A stretch of 64,000 bases of DNA from Erythrobacteraceae bacterium WH01K (GCA_027941995.1 CP115966.1:2294001-2358000); one strand, 5' to 3'. Positions 17,072 to 28,742 are shown, counted from the stretch's first letter. Numbers and translations are program-made. The notes: a model not told the origin generated them from the sequence alone.

Positions 17072-19237
17072 ATGAACCGCGTCCGCCTTCTTGTCTTCAA
17101 CGCCGCGCTGAGCGTCCTCGATTACCGTGTGCCCGAGGGGATCCGGGTCGGGCCGGGCAGCGTCGTGGTCGCCCCGCTCGGTCCGCGCCAGATCCTGGGC
17201 GTGGTCTGGGAAGAGGACGCTCTGCCATCGCAGTCCGTTCCCGATGCGAAGTTGCGGCCGCTGCTGGACGTCGTGCCGGTCCCGCCGCTTCGCCCGGAAC
17301 TCAGGCGCCTGATCGAGTGGACGGCGGATTATTACTGTGCCCCGATGAGCTCGGTCGCGCGCATGGTCCTGTCCAGCGGCGGCGCGCTGCGCGGCCCTGC
17401 GACAATGACCGAATACCGGCTGACGGGGGGAATGCCCGAACGCATGACGCCGCAACGCGAACGGGCGATGGAGCGGCTGGAAGGCGAACAGGCGACGATT
17501 CGCGAACTGGCCGAGATGGCAGGCGTGTCCGACGGCGTATTGCGCGGCCTCGTGAGCCAGGGGGTGCTGGAGCCGGTGGAGGTCGATATCGACCGCCCCT
17601 ATCCCCGTGCCAACGCAGACTTTGCCGAACCGGTGCTGTCCCCCGACCAGCAGGAAGTGGCGGGAGACATCGTGGAGGCTGTCGAGGCGCGGCAATTCGC
17701 GCCCATCCTGCTCGACGGGGTGACCGGATCGGGCAAGACAGAAACCTATTTCGAACCGGTCGCCGCGGCCCTGCGCGCCGATCGGCAGGTGCTGGTCCTT
17801 CTGCCCGAAATCGCGCTGACCGAGGCGTTCCTGCGCCGGTTCGAGGACCGCTTCGGCGCCCCGCCCGTCGTGTGGCATTCCAGCCTGAAATCGACCGAGC
17901 GCAGGCGGGCTTGGCGCGCCATCAGCACGGGCGAGGCGCAGGTGGTGGTCGGCGCACGCTCCGCCCTGTTCCTGCCCTACGCCAATCTGGGGCTGGTCGT
18001 CGTGGACGAGGCGCACGAAGTCAGCTTCAAGCAGGATGACGGTGTGCGCTACAATGCCCGCGATGTCGCCGTCATGCGGGGGCATTTCGAACAGATCCCC
18101 GTGGTGCTGGCCAGCGCCACCCCGGCGCTGGAAAGCCTGCAGATGGCGGAGAGCGGCATCTACCGGAAGCTGGAGCTGCCGAGCCGTTTCGGCGGGGCGG
18201 AACTGCCCGACATCCAGCTCCTCGACCTGACGCAGGAAAAGCCCGAACGCGGCCGCTGGCTTGCCCCCCGCCTCGCCGATGCGGTGGCCGATCGGCTGGA
18301 GAAAGGGGAGCAATCGCTGCTGTTCCTCAACCGGCGCGGCTACGCGCCGCTGACGCTGTGCCGCAACTGCGGATATCGCTTCCAGTGCCCCAATTGCAGC
18401 GCCTGGCTGGTCGAGCACCGTTTTACCCAGCGCCTCGCCTGCCATCATTGCGGCCACGATACCGCCCCGCCCGAAACCTGCCCCGATTGCGGCGAGCCCG
18501 ATTGCATGGTCGCCTGCGGGCCGGGGGTCGAGCGGATCGCCGACGAGGTACGCGAAATCTTGCCCGAAGCGCGCGTCGCGCTCGTCACCAGCGATACGCT
18601 CGGCAGCCCTGAACGCGCGGCGGAATTCGTGGCGCAGGCGGAGAGCGGCGCGATCGACGTCATTGTCGGCACGCAGCTGGTGACCAAGGGCTTCCACTTC
18701 CCCGAACTGACGCTGGTCGGCGTGGTCGACGCGGACCTCGGGCTGGAAGGCGGCGATTTGCGCGCGGCGGAGCGCACCTACCAGCAGGTCGCGCAGGTCG
18801 CGGGGCGTGCCGGACGCGGAGCGAAACCGGGCGAGGTGATCATTCAGACCCGCCACCCCGATGCGCCGGTCATCGCCGCGCTGGAAGCGGGCGACCGCGA
18901 TGCCTTCTACGCGGCGGAAACCGATGCCCGCCGCCATGCAGGCGCCCCGCCCTTCGGACGCTGGGCGGCGATCATCATTTCCAGCGAGGACGAGAAGGAA
19001 GCGCGCGAGGCGGCGCAGGCCATCGGCCATGCAAGGCCCGACCTGCCAGATGTCGCCATCCTCGGCCCCGCGCCTGCTCCGATGGCGCTGCTGCGTGGCC
19101 GCTACCGCTACCGCCTGCTGGTCAATGCACGGCGTTCCGCCAATGTGCAGAAGGCCATTCGCGGCTGGCTGGACCCGCTGGACTTGCCCCGCGGCGTGCG
19201 CGTAAGCGTCGACATCGATCCCTATAGCTTCGTTTGA
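17072..19237 (+). CDS. priA: primosomal replication helicase PriA
   Basis: A 721-aa superfamily 2 helicase that restarts stalled replication forks. The Walker A motif GVTGSGKT is at residues 216-223 and the DEAH box VVDEAHE at about 312-315. Between helicase lobes lies a zinc-binding insert with CRNCGYRFQCPNC, CHHCG and CPDCGEPDC, giving the eight cysteines of the PriA family. The N-terminal 3' DNA-end binding domain (residues 1-110) is present. Start 17072 is chosen because upstream codons overlap the promoter region of the divergent DUF4197 gene and do not match the family. The gene runs on to a GST gene 14 bp downstream. Confidence 0.97.
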   Translation: MNRVRLLVFNAALSVLDYRVPEGIRVGPGSVVVAPLGPRQILGVVWEEDALPSQSVPDAKLRPLLDVVPVPPLRPELRRLIEWTADYYCAPMSSVARMVLSSGGALRGPATMTEYRLTGGMPERMTPQRERAMERLEGEQATIRELAEMAGVSDGVLRGLVSQGVLEPVEVDIDRPYPRANADFAEPVLSPDQQEVAGDIVEAVEARQFAPILLDGVTGSGKTETYFEPVAAALRADRQVLVLLPEIALTEAFLRRFEDRFGAPPVVWHSSLKSTERRRAWRAISTGEAQVVVGARSALFLPYANLGLVVVDEAHEVSFKQDDGVRYNARDVAVMRGHFEQIPVVLASATPALESLQMAESGIYRKLELPSRFGGAELPDIQLLDLTQEKPERGRWLAPRLADAVADRLEKGEQSLLFLNRRGYAPLTLCRNCGYRFQCPNCSAWLVEHRFTQRLACHHCGHDTAPPETCPDCGEPDCMVACGPGVERIADEVREILPEARVALVTSDTLGSPERAAEFVAQAESGAIDVIVGTQLVTKGFHFPELTLVGVVDADLGLEGGDLRAAERTYQQVAQVAGRAGRGAKPGEVIIQTRHPDAPVIAALEAGDRDAFYAAETDARRHAGAPPFGRWAAIIISSEDEKEAREAAQAIGHARPDLPDVAILGPAPAPMALLRGRYRYRLLVNARRSANVQKAIRGWLDPLDLPRGVRVSVDIDPYSFV

Positions 19238-19251
19238 GAGGACCCCCATCC

Positions 19252-19896
19252 ATGAGCACCCTGACCGTCCACCATCTCGGCATTTCGCAGTCCGAGCGCG
19301 TCGTCTGGCTGTGCGAGGAGCTGGGGATCGACTATGAGTTCAAGCGCTACGACCGCCGGGCGGACAATCGCCTCGCGCCGGACGAGCTGAAGGCGCTGCA
19401 CCCGGCCGGCATGGCACCGGTCATCCAGGACGGCGACCTCGTGCTCGCCGAAAGCGGAGCGATCTGCGAATATGTCGATCGCAAATACGGCGCGGAGAAA
19501 CATTGCCTGCGGCCCGAGCACCCCGATTTCGCGGACCACCTGTTCTGGTTCCACTACACCAACGGCACCTTCATGACGAACGGCATGATGCAGCTGATGC
19601 TGTCCATGGCCGACGCGCAGAACCCGATGCCCGGCAATTTCGTGGCCGATCGCACGGCCAAGGCTTGGGACCAGGTCGAACAGCGGCTGGGCGAGGCGGA
19701 ATTCTTCGGGGGCAAGCAGCTGACGCTGGCCGACATCATGATGGTCTATGGCCTCACCACCGCCCGCATGATGCGCGGCACCACGCTGGACGACAAGCCG
19801 AACACGCGAGCCTATCTGAAGCGCATCGGCGAGCGCGAGGCCTATCGGCGGATGTGGGCCAAGTGCGAACCGGGGGTGGAGCCGAACCTTTCTTAG
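19252..19896 (+). CDS. glutathione S-transferase
   Basis: A 214-aa cytosolic GST. The N-terminal thioredoxin-fold domain has the glutathione-binding loop LAESGAICEYV (Glu-Ser), and the start STLTVHHLGISQSERVVW places Ser near the catalytic position, as in beta/theta-like bacterial enzymes. The helical C-terminal domain has the N-capping segment LTLADIMM (Asp). It likely conjugates or peroxidises electrophiles, but the substrate cannot be assigned. It is 14 bp downstream of priA and 19 bp upstream of the photolyase, suggesting one transcript. Confidence 0.92.
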   Translation: MSTLTVHHLGISQSERVVWLCEELGIDYEFKRYDRRADNRLAPDELKALHPAGMAPVIQDGDLVLAESGAICEYVDRKYGAEKHCLRPEHPDFADHLFWFHYTNGTFMTNGMMQLMLSMADAQNPMPGNFVADRTAKAWDQVEQRLGEAEFFGGKQLTLADIMMVYGLTTARMMRGTTLDDKPNTRAYLKRIGEREAYRRMWAKCEPGVEPNLS

Positions 19897-19915
19897 GCAG
19901 TTGCGTTAGGGGCGC

Positions 19916-21487
19916 ATGAGCGACGACAGTTCCGGCCCGATCCTTGTTCCCATCCTCGGCGACCAGCTGACCCGCACGCTCGCGTCCCTGCGCGGACGGA
20001 CGAAGAATGACACCGTCATCCTGATGATGGAGGTCCGGGACGAGGCGACCTACGTCAAGCACCACAAGCAGAAGATCGCGCTGATCTTCTCCGCCATGCG
20101 CCATTTCGCTGCCGAGCTGGAAGATGCCGGCTGGCAGGTCGACTACGTGAAGCTGACGGACGATGACAATGCCGGCAGCTTCACCGGCGAAGTCGCCCGC
20201 GCCGTGGAGCGTCATGGCCCGCGCGCCATCCATGTTGTCGAAGCGGGCGAATGGCGCGTGCAGCAGGCCATTGAGGAATGGCCGGACAAGTTCGACTGCG
20301 AAGTCGAGATCCTGACCGACGACCGTTTCGTCTGCACCCTCGCCGAATTCAACGAATGGGCGGAGGATCGCAAGACGCTGCGGATGGAGAATTTCTACCG
20401 CGAAATGCGCCGCAAGACCGGCCTTCTGATGAACGGCAAGGAGCCCGAAGGCGGCGACTGGAACTATGACAGCGAGAACCGCAAGCCGCCAAGGGAAGGA
20501 CTGGTGTCTCCGCAGCGTCCGCTGTTCGAACCCGACGAGATCACGCAGGAATGCATCGCCCTGGTCGAGGAGAAATTCGGTGATCATTTCGGCAGCCTCG
20601 AGACCTTCCGCTGGCCCGTCACCCGCGGCGAGGCGGAAAAGGCCGCCGATGCCTTCTTTGCCGAGCGGATCGAGAAGTTCGGCCCCTACCAGGACGCGAT
20701 GGTCCACGGGCAGGACGATCTTTTCCACTCGATGCTCTCGACCAGCATCAACCTGGGCCTGCTCGACCCGCTGGAACTGTGCGAGCGGGCGCAGAAATCC
20801 TATGAAGACGGCAAGGCGCCGATCAATTCGGTCGAAGGTTTCATCCGCCAACTGATCGGCTGGCGCGAATATGTCCGCGGGTTCTACTGGCGCTTCATGC
20901 CGGGGCTGGAAAGCGACAATGCTCTGAACGCCCAGCGCGCCTTGCCCGAATTCTACTGGACCGGCGAGACCGACATGCTCTGCCTCGCCGACGCAATCCG
21001 ATCCACCCGCGACAATGCCCACGCTCATCATATCCAGCGCCTGATGGTGCTGGGCAATTTCGCGCTGATCGCCGGGATCAATCCGCGCGAAGTGCAGGAC
21101 TGGTACCTGGTCGTTTATGCCGACGCCTATGAATGGGTCGAACTGCCCAATGTCGCCGCCATGATCCTCTACGCCGATGGCGGAAAACTGGCGACGAAGC
21201 CCTATGCTGCGAGCGGGAATTACATAAACAAGATGAGCAATTACTGCTCGGACTGCAAATACTCGGTCAGCAAGAAGACCGAGGAGGATGCCTGCCCGTT
21301 CAATTCACTCTACTGGCGCTTCATGGACCGTCACCGCGACCGGCTGGAAAGCAATCCGCGCATCGGGCGCATCTATTCCAACTGGGACCGGATGGACGAG
21401 GACAAGCGGCAGGCGTATCTCGACCGGGCCGAGGCATTTCTGGACACGCTGACGCCTGCAGACAGTCGCTGGGCGCGTACCGACTAG
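19916..21487 (+). CDS. iron-sulfur photolyase (PhrB-type, FeS-BCP group)
   Basis: A 523-aa cryptochrome/photolyase-related protein of the prokaryotic iron-sulfur group (former DUF523-like CPD). Four cysteines for a 4Fe-4S cluster are at 356, 444, 447 and 460; their spacing (88, 3, 13) is identical to that of Agrobacterium PhrB, a (6-4) photolyase. The FAD-binding stretch around WREYVRGFYW and RLMVLGNF is conserved, and the N-terminal alpha/beta domain would bind the lumazine antenna (VPILGDQL). It should repair UV (6-4) photoproducts in light. It is followed immediately by a histidine-kinase remnant and the convergent ada gene, making a DNA-damage cluster. Confidence 0.94.
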   Translation: MSDDSSGPILVPILGDQLTRTLASLRGRTKNDTVILMMEVRDEATYVKHHKQKIALIFSAMRHFAAELEDAGWQVDYVKLTDDDNAGSFTGEVARAVERHGPRAIHVVEAGEWRVQQAIEEWPDKFDCEVEILTDDRFVCTLAEFNEWAEDRKTLRMENFYREMRRKTGLLMNGKEPEGGDWNYDSENRKPPREGLVSPQRPLFEPDEITQECIALVEEKFGDHFGSLETFRWPVTRGEAEKAADAFFAERIEKFGPYQDAMVHGQDDLFHSMLSTSINLGLLDPLELCERAQKSYEDGKAPINSVEGFIRQLIGWREYVRGFYWRFMPGLESDNALNAQRALPEFYWTGETDMLCLADAIRSTRDNAHAHHIQRLMVLGNFALIAGINPREVQDWYLVVYADAYEWVELPNVAAMILYADGGKLATKPYAASGNYINKMSNYCSDCKYSVSKKTEEDACPFNSLYWRFMDRHRDRLESNPRIGRIYSNWDRMDEDKRQAYLDRAEAFLDTLTPADSRWARTD

Positions 21488-21642
21488 AGGGCAATCTGGG
21501 TGCGCGCATCGTGACGACACTGGTCGATGGCTTGCAAGGCAAGCTGAACGTGATCCGCGGCAGTTCGGGGACCATCATCCATCTCGACATCCCGATGGAG
21601 AAACAGGCCGCGCAGATCGAGGATGAACGGGCAGAAGACTGA
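21488..21642 (+). pseudogene. C-terminal remnant of a sensor histidine kinase (ATPase domain)
   Basis: Directly after the photolyase stop, a frame with no start codon of its own reads EGNLGARIVTTLVDGLQG, then KLNVIRGSSGTIIHLDIP, ending at the TGA at 21640-21642. This matches the last part of a histidine-kinase ATPase domain of the HWE/HisKA_2 type: the G-box glycines followed by the terminal strands (LxGxLxVxxxxGTxxxLxIP). Everything upstream of the G-box is missing, so this is a decayed gene fragment abutting the photolyase. Identification rests on pattern recognition alone. HWE kinases are often blue-light (LOV) sensors in this family, which would fit the neighbour, but no sensor domain remains. 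Confidence 0.6.
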
Positions 21643-21654
21643 CCGTATCCGGCT

Positions 21655-22707
21655 TCAGTCCGCCCCTGCACCCTCGCGCCTCAGCAATTCGGCCTTGATC
21701 TCCGGCCCGTAAGCATAACCGCCGATCGAACCATCCGCCTGCACCACTCGGTGGCAGGGTATCAGGACCGCGATATTGTTCGCGCCATTGGCGCTGCCGA
21801 CCGCGCGGCTTGCCTTCCGATTGCCGAGCATGGCTGCCTGTTCGCCGTAGCTGCGCGTCTCGCCGGCAGGGATTTCGCGCAAGGCCTGCCAGCAACGCTG
21901 CTGGAAGGCCGTGCCGCGCACGTCGAGCGGGATGTCCGCGCCGCTGCCGGGCCACTCGACCGCCTCTGCCACCCGCTCGAACAAGTTGCGAAACGCCTCG
22001 CTTCCTTCGCGCAGTTCGGCATTGGGAAAACGGGCGCGCAAATCCGCTTCGCCTTCATTGAAGCTGAGACAGCATACGCCGATCTCGGTCGCGGCAACCA
22101 GCATGGGGGCGATGCTGGTATCCACCACGCTCCAGTGAATGACGCGGCCCCTGCCGCCGTTCCGCCAGTCGCTAGCCGTCATGCCCATCCTGTCCTCCAT
22201 CGCTGCATAGAAGCGGCTGGGGGCCTCGTAGCCCGCATCGTAGATTGCGTCGCTCACCCGCTCCGCCTTGCCCAGCGCATCCTTCGCCCGCTCTTCCTTC
22301 AACGCCCGGTCATAGGCGGCAGGCGACAGGCCCGTCGCCCGCTTGAACAGGCGCTGGAAGTGGCCGGGGGAATAGCCCGATGCCGCCGCCAGTTCCGCCA
22401 GCGACGTGCGTGAGCGGGATTGCCTGATCGTCTCGAGGGCCGCCAGCACGGCGGCCTCGTTACGGGCGACGTCGTCGGGCAGGCAGCGCTTGCAGGCGCG
22501 CAGGCCGGCTTTGCGCGCCTGCGCTCCACCGTCAAAGAAGCGCACATTCCTGCGCGCAGGATGGCGCGCGGCACAGGACGGGCGGCAATAGATACCCGTC
22601 GACAGCACGCCGGTGACGAACCGGCCGTCCATCGCTCGGTCGCGGCGCAGTACGGCGGCCCAGCGCGCATCGTCCGTTTCGGCCTGTTCATGCGTGTCCT
22701 GCGTCAT
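21655..22707 (-). CDS. ada: Ada: methylphosphotriester/O6-methylguanine repair protein and regulator
   Basis: A 350-aa full-length Ada. The N-terminal domain has the zinc cysteines Cys41, Cys45, Cys72 and Cys75 that accept methyl from phosphotriesters. Residues about 100-185 are an AraC-type helix-turn-helix (ASGYSPGHFQRLFKRATG). The C-terminal domain has the methyl-acceptor Cys318 in PCHRVV. Methylation of the N-terminal cysteine normally turns the protein into an activator of the adaptive response to alkylation. It converges on the kinase remnant and photolyase and is divergent, with 78 bp between, from an exported protease gene. Confidence 0.96.
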   Translation of the reverse strand: MTQDTHEQAETDDARWAAVLRRDRAMDGRFVTGVLSTGIYCRPSCAARHPARRNVRFFDGGAQARKAGLRACKRCLPDDVARNEAAVLAALETIRQSRSRTSLAELAAASGYSPGHFQRLFKRATGLSPAAYDRALKEERAKDALGKAERVSDAIYDAGYEAPSRFYAAMEDRMGMTASDWRNGGRGRVIHWSVVDTSIAPMLVAATEIGVCCLSFNEGEADLRARFPNAELREGSEAFRNLFERVAEAVEWPGSGADIPLDVRGTAFQQRCWQALREIPAGETRSYGEQAAMLGNRKASRAVGSANGANNIAVLIPCHRVVQADGSIGGYAYGPEIKAELLRREGAGAD

Positions 22708-22785
22708 GCCCCTTCCCTAGCGCAGCGAGACACGCGTGGCATCCCGAAGCTTGCGGTCAAAGCGCGCGGCGATAGAAGCGGGGGC

Positions 22786-24411
22786 ATGAAAAGACTTTTC
22801 GCGCTGTTCGCGATCCTGTTGGCCGCGCCACTGGCCCCGGCGCTGGCAGAGCCTGCCGATATCGAAGCTGCGGCGCGCGGCGTGGTCCGTGTCGTCATCC
22901 TGGAAGGGACGGAGGGCTACCCCGATGACGCACCGCGCCCGATCAGCCACGGGACGGGCTTTGCGGTCAGTCCGACGCAGATCGTGACCAATGCCCATGT
23001 CGTGATGCAGGCGCAGGCCGATCCGGAGCTTCGCATCGGCATCGTGCCGGGCGACGGGGCGGAAAGCACCTATGCCAGGCTCGTCCATTTCAGCCCGCGC
23101 GCCGACCTCGCCCTGATCGAGATTACCGGCGACCTGCGCCTGCCGCCCCTGACGCTGGCCGGACAGCGCCCGGGCAGCGGCGAGGCGACGGCGGTGGGCT
23201 ATCCCATGAATGTCGACCGCGCGCAGGGCCTCGACATCGGCGACATCATCCGCAGCCAGCCGCCGGTGAAAAGCCGGGGCTTCCTGTCGGGCGAGCGGCC
23301 CAGCCGCGAATTCGACACGCTGCTGCATACAGCGCCCATCGCGCGGGGCAATTCGGGCGGACCGCTGCTGGATGCGTGTGGCCGCGTGCTCGGCGTGAAC
23401 AGTTTCGGGGCGGACAGCGAAGGTGCGGATGGAGAGTTTTATTTCGCCGTGTCCAACCGCGAGCTGCTTCCTTTCCTCTCGGCAGCGGACATCTCGCCGC
23501 GCGTCAATGCCAGCCCCTGCCGCAGTCTCGCCGATCTGGATGCGGAGGAACGCGAACGGGCCGCGCGCGAGCAGATGCTGGCGCAGGCGGAGCTGGAAGA
23601 CAGGAGCGAGGCCCAGCGCGAACGCCTCGCCCGCGCGCAGCTTGAAGCGACGCAGGAAGTCCAGGCCGAACGCGAAGACCGTATGGCGCTGGCGCTGGTC
23701 CTTCTGCTGGCAGGCGTGGCCTGCGGTTTCGCAGCCTGGCAGCGCTGGTCTTCGGCTGCGCGCCGGGAAGGCATCCCGAGCCTCCAGACGGACACCGATA
23801 TTGATGAGGGCACCTACGAAGCCGACCCGCCGCGCGACGGCATCGCCATCGCGCTCGCCGTCGCGGCCGCTGCCCTGCTGGTTGCGGCGCTCGCCCTCTG
23901 GTTCACGCGGCCCGGTCTCGACGCGGTGGATCGCCGCGTCGCCGCCGCCATGGCCGAGGGGCAGGACGGTGATAGCGGCGAGGCAGGTCCGGCAACGCCC
24001 GAGGGTGAAATCACGCTGAGCTGCCGCCTCCAGCCAGAGCGAAGCCGCATCACCGGCGCTCCTGCAGAAACGGTCGAATTCAGCTGGACCCCGGATGGCT
24101 GCGTCAACGGGCGAACGCAATACGGGCAGACCTCCGGCGAATGGAGCCGCGTCTTCGTCCCGAACGAGGAAGCGGTCGTCTCGGTCAACAGCTATGCCCC
24201 GGGCAGCCGGACCTACCGCGTCGACCGGTACCTGCTGACCCGGAACGACATGGCCGCCGCGCGCGAGGCACGCGGTGCCTACTCCACCCCGTCCTGCGAG
24301 GCCGAGGGGGCATCCTCGCGCCTTGGCGACCTGCAGGGCGCGGTCATCGCCAGCCTGCCGCAAAGGCCCAACGAACGGCTGGTCTACCAGTGCGAGATCG
24401 GCAGCCGATAA
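22786..24411 (+). CDS. membrane-anchored trypsin-like serine protease
   Basis: A 541-aa protein with a signal peptide (residues 1-21, ending ALA-E) and an S1C/DegP-like protease domain with an apparently intact triad: His71 in TNAHVV, Asp107 in ADLALI and Ser190 in GNSGGP. No PDZ domain follows. Instead residues 252-300 form a Glu/Arg/Ala-rich coiled coil, followed by two transmembrane helices (about 301-318 and 352-373) and a C-terminal domain of about 165 residues containing cysteine pairs. The protease therefore sits outside the cytoplasmic membrane with both large domains probably periplasmic. The substrate is unknown. The start follows a GGGGC stretch and is divergent from ada. Confidence 0.85.
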   Translation: MKRLFALFAILLAAPLAPALAEPADIEAAARGVVRVVILEGTEGYPDDAPRPISHGTGFAVSPTQIVTNAHVVMQAQADPELRIGIVPGDGAESTYARLVHFSPRADLALIEITGDLRLPPLTLAGQRPGSGEATAVGYPMNVDRAQGLDIGDIIRSQPPVKSRGFLSGERPSREFDTLLHTAPIARGNSGGPLLDACGRVLGVNSFGADSEGADGEFYFAVSNRELLPFLSAADISPRVNASPCRSLADLDAEERERAAREQMLAQAELEDRSEAQRERLARAQLEATQEVQAEREDRMALALVLLLAGVACGFAAWQRWSSAARREGIPSLQTDTDIDEGTYEADPPRDGIAIALAVAAAALLVAALALWFTRPGLDAVDRRVAAAMAEGQDGDSGEAGPATPEGEITLSCRLQPERSRITGAPAETVEFSWTPDGCVNGRTQYGQTSGEWSRVFVPNEEAVVSVNSYAPGSRTYRVDRYLLTRNDMAAAREARGAYSTPSCEAEGASSRLGDLQGAVIASLPQRPNERLVYQCEIGSR

Positions 24412-24439
24412 GCGGGCGGACTGGCGGGCTGCGAAGCGC

Positions 24440-25267
24440 TCAGGCCGCCAGTGGTTCCCCGCTCAGCGTGATCCGGTGCATCTCGCGCCGGTGGCCCTGG
24501 TAATCGTTCAGCGCGTTGTGCCACGTCGTGCGATTATCCCAGATCGCGACCGTGCCCGGCCGCCATTGGAGGCGGCACTGGTTGTCCCCGGTCAGCGCCG
24601 CATCCAGCAGCTTCTGCAGCAGGGGCAGGCTTTCCTCGCGCGTCCGGCCGACGAAATTGATGGTGAAGCTGCCATTGACGTAGAGCAGCTTGCGCCCCGT
24701 TTGCGGGTGGCGGACCACCACCGGGTGAACGGCTCCCGTCTTCAGGTCCTGTCCGCGCAAATTCTTGCCCATGTCGGTCTTCGCGTAGATCCCGTCCGCC
24801 TTGTAGACATGGTCGGCGGTATGGAACGCCTCCAGCTCCTCAATCTCGTCCTTCAGGTCCTGCGGCAGCGCGTCATAGGCCGCGCCCATATGCGCCCATT
24901 CGGTATCGCCGCCTTGCGGGGGAAGGTCGCGCGCCACCAGGATGGATCCCATGGCCGGCACCTGGTCGTAGGAATGGTCGGTATGCCACGCCCCGCCGAT
25001 ATTGGTCGACTCGTCGGCTTCCTTCTTCACGATGGCGATTTCCGGCTGTTCGCCATGGAGGGGGAAATAATTGTTCACGTCGATCCCGCCCCAGCGGCGG
25101 GCGAAGGCGATGTGATCGTCGGGCGAGAAATCCTGATCGCGAAACACCGCCACACCGTGTTCCCAGATTGCCTGCCTGATCGAATCGAGCGTGTCGCCCT
25201 CGGCCTGCGCCAGCGTCACGCCGGAAATCTCCACGCCGCATCGGGGCGCCATCGGGGTCAGCTTCAT
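24440..25267 (-). CDS. TauD/TfdA-family Fe(II)/2-oxoglutarate dioxygenase
   Basis: A 275-aa dioxygenase of the TauD/TfdA family. The iron triad is visible: His95 and Asp97 in WHTDHSYD and His264 in EMHRITL, with an Arg cluster (HRREMH) for 2-oxoglutarate. Such enzymes hydroxylate small organic acids, for example to release sulfite from taurine or alkylsulfonates, but the exact substrate is not readable. The ATG at 25267 has a GGAGAGGA ribosome site. It is divergent from the ATP synthase operon across a 196-bp gap, and no sulfonate transporter genes adjoin it. Confidence 0.9.
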   Translation of the reverse strand: MKLTPMAPRCGVEISGVTLAQAEGDTLDSIRQAIWEHGVAVFRDQDFSPDDHIAFARRWGGIDVNNYFPLHGEQPEIAIVKKEADESTNIGGAWHTDHSYDQVPAMGSILVARDLPPQGGDTEWAHMGAAYDALPQDLKDEIEELEAFHTADHVYKADGIYAKTDMGKNLRGQDLKTGAVHPVVVRHPQTGRKLLYVNGSFTINFVGRTREESLPLLQKLLDAALTGDNQCRLQWRPGTVAIWDNRTTWHNALNDYQGHRREMHRITLSGEPLAA

Positions 25268-25372
25268 CGGTCCTCTCCTCCCGTATAATCCCGGCCCTGT
25301 GCCTACGCCTTTTCGCTCGGGCAGGGAAGATGTCCCCGCTCGCACCTTGCATCGCGGTGGGGGGGCTGCTAG

Positions 25373-27559
<2,187 letters not shown>

Positions 27560-27566
27560 TCGCGCA

Positions 27567-27860
27567 GTGAGCTACACCGTCTTCGCCACGATCCCGGTCA
27601 AGCCGGAGCATATGGAGGCCGCCTGCGAAGCGGTGGCCGCCATCGTGCCCGCGACCCGTGGCGAAGCCGGCTGCGAACGGTTCGAACCCCGCCGCGCGGC
27701 GGACGGGTCGAGCACGATCATGATTTTCGAGGAGTGGGCGGATCGAGCTGCATTCGATTTCCACCACGCTCAGGACTATACCAAGGACGTCTTCGCGAAA
27801 TACGAGAACTGGCTCGCCGCAGAGCCCGAACTCGTCGAAGTGAAGCCGCTGGAAGGTTAA
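27567..27860 (+). CDS. ABM-fold (antibiotic biosynthesis monooxygenase-like) protein inside the F1 operon
   Basis: A 97-aa protein of the ABM dimeric alpha-beta barrel fold: an N-terminal strand (TVFATIPVKPEHMEA), the block PATRGEAGCERFEP, then IMIFEEWADRAAFDFHHAQ, which matches the W and H pattern of YgiN-type quinol monooxygenases. It begins with GTG 7 bp after atpA and ends 9 bp before atpG, so it must be co-transcribed with the ATP synthase. Function is unknown; related proteins act on quinols or heme. Its insertion between alpha and gamma subunits is unusual. The family call is firm, the quinol role is a guess. Confidence 0.88.
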   Translation: MSYTVFATIPVKPEHMEAACEAVAAIVPATRGEAGCERFEPRRAADGSSTIMIFEEWADRAAFDFHHAQDYTKDVFAKYENWLAAEPELVEVKPLEG

Positions 27861-27869
27861 AGGCAGGAC

Positions 27870-28742
27870 ATGGCAAGCCTCAAGGAACTGAAAGATCGGA
27901 TCGGGTCGGTCAAATCGACCCAGAAGATCACCAAGGCCAAGCAGATGGTGGCGGCGGCGAAGCTTCGCCGGGCGCAGGCCGCTGCCGAAGCTGCGCGCCC
28001 CTATGCCGAACGTCTGTCGGACGTCATGGCCTCGCTCGCGGGCAAGGTCGGCGGCGGCGACAGCGCGCCGCGGCTTCTGGCCGGAACCGGCAGCGACAAG
28101 CGTCACCTGCTGGTCGTCGTCAACACCGACAAGGGCCTGTGCGGCGGTCTCAACTCCAACATCGTGAAGGCTGCCAAGGCCAAGGCGAAGGCGTTGCTGG
28201 CAGAAGGCAAGGACGTGCAGTTCTACCTCGTCGGCAAGAAGGGCCGTGCCCCGATCCGCCGCGATTACGCGGACCGCATCGAAGGCCATTTCGACACCAG
28301 CGAAGTGAAGACCCCCGGCTTCGACGAGGCGGAAGGCATCGCGGACGACCTGATCGAACGCTTCGAGAAAGGCGAATTCGACGTCGCCCACCTCGTCTAT
28401 CCGGTGTTCAAGTCGGCACTGGCGCAGGATCCGACGGTCGACCAGCTGATCCCCGTCCCCTCGCCCGAGGAAACGGCGGCGAGCGATGCCGTGGTCGAAT
28501 ACGAGCCCGGCGAGGAAGAAATCCTCGAGGAATTGCTGCCGCGCTATGTGAAGACGCAGATCTTCGGCGCATTGCTGGAACGCGAGGCGTCCGAACAGGG
28601 TGCGTCGATGACCGCGATGGACAACGCCACGCGCAATGCCGGCGACCTGATCAACGATCTCACAATCCAGTACAACCGCAGCCGCCAGGCCGCGATTACG
28701 ACGGAACTCATCGAAATCATCGCAGGCGCCGAGGCGCTGTAA
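27870..28742 (+). CDS. atpG: ATP synthase F1 subunit gamma
   Basis: A 290-aa central-stalk subunit. It begins [20 protein letters not shown] and contains the family block GLCGGLNSN and the C-terminal segment [14 protein letters not shown] that contacts the alpha3beta3 ring. Length is typical. It follows the ABM-fold gene by 9 bp and is separated from atpD by a lipoprotein gene. Confidence 0.97.
   Translation: MASLKELKDRIGSVKSTQKITKAKQMVAAAKLRRAQAAAEAARPYAERLSDVMASLAGKVGGGDSAPRLLAGTGSDKRHLLVVVNTDKGLCGGLNSNIVKAAKAKAKALLAEGKDVQFYLVGKKGRAPIRRDYADRIEGHFDTSEVKTPGFDEAEGIADDLIERFEKGEFDVAHLVYPVFKSALAQDPTVDQLIPVPSPEETAASDAVVEYEPGEEEILEELLPRYVKTQIFGALLEREASEQGASMTAMDNATRNAGDLINDLTIQYNRSRQAAITTELIEIIAGAEAL

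Noticed and set aside
27675-27700. A GGTTCGAACCCC string like a tRNA T-arm
   Set aside because: It lies inside the ABM-fold coding frame and no acceptor stem or anticodon arm can be formed around it.
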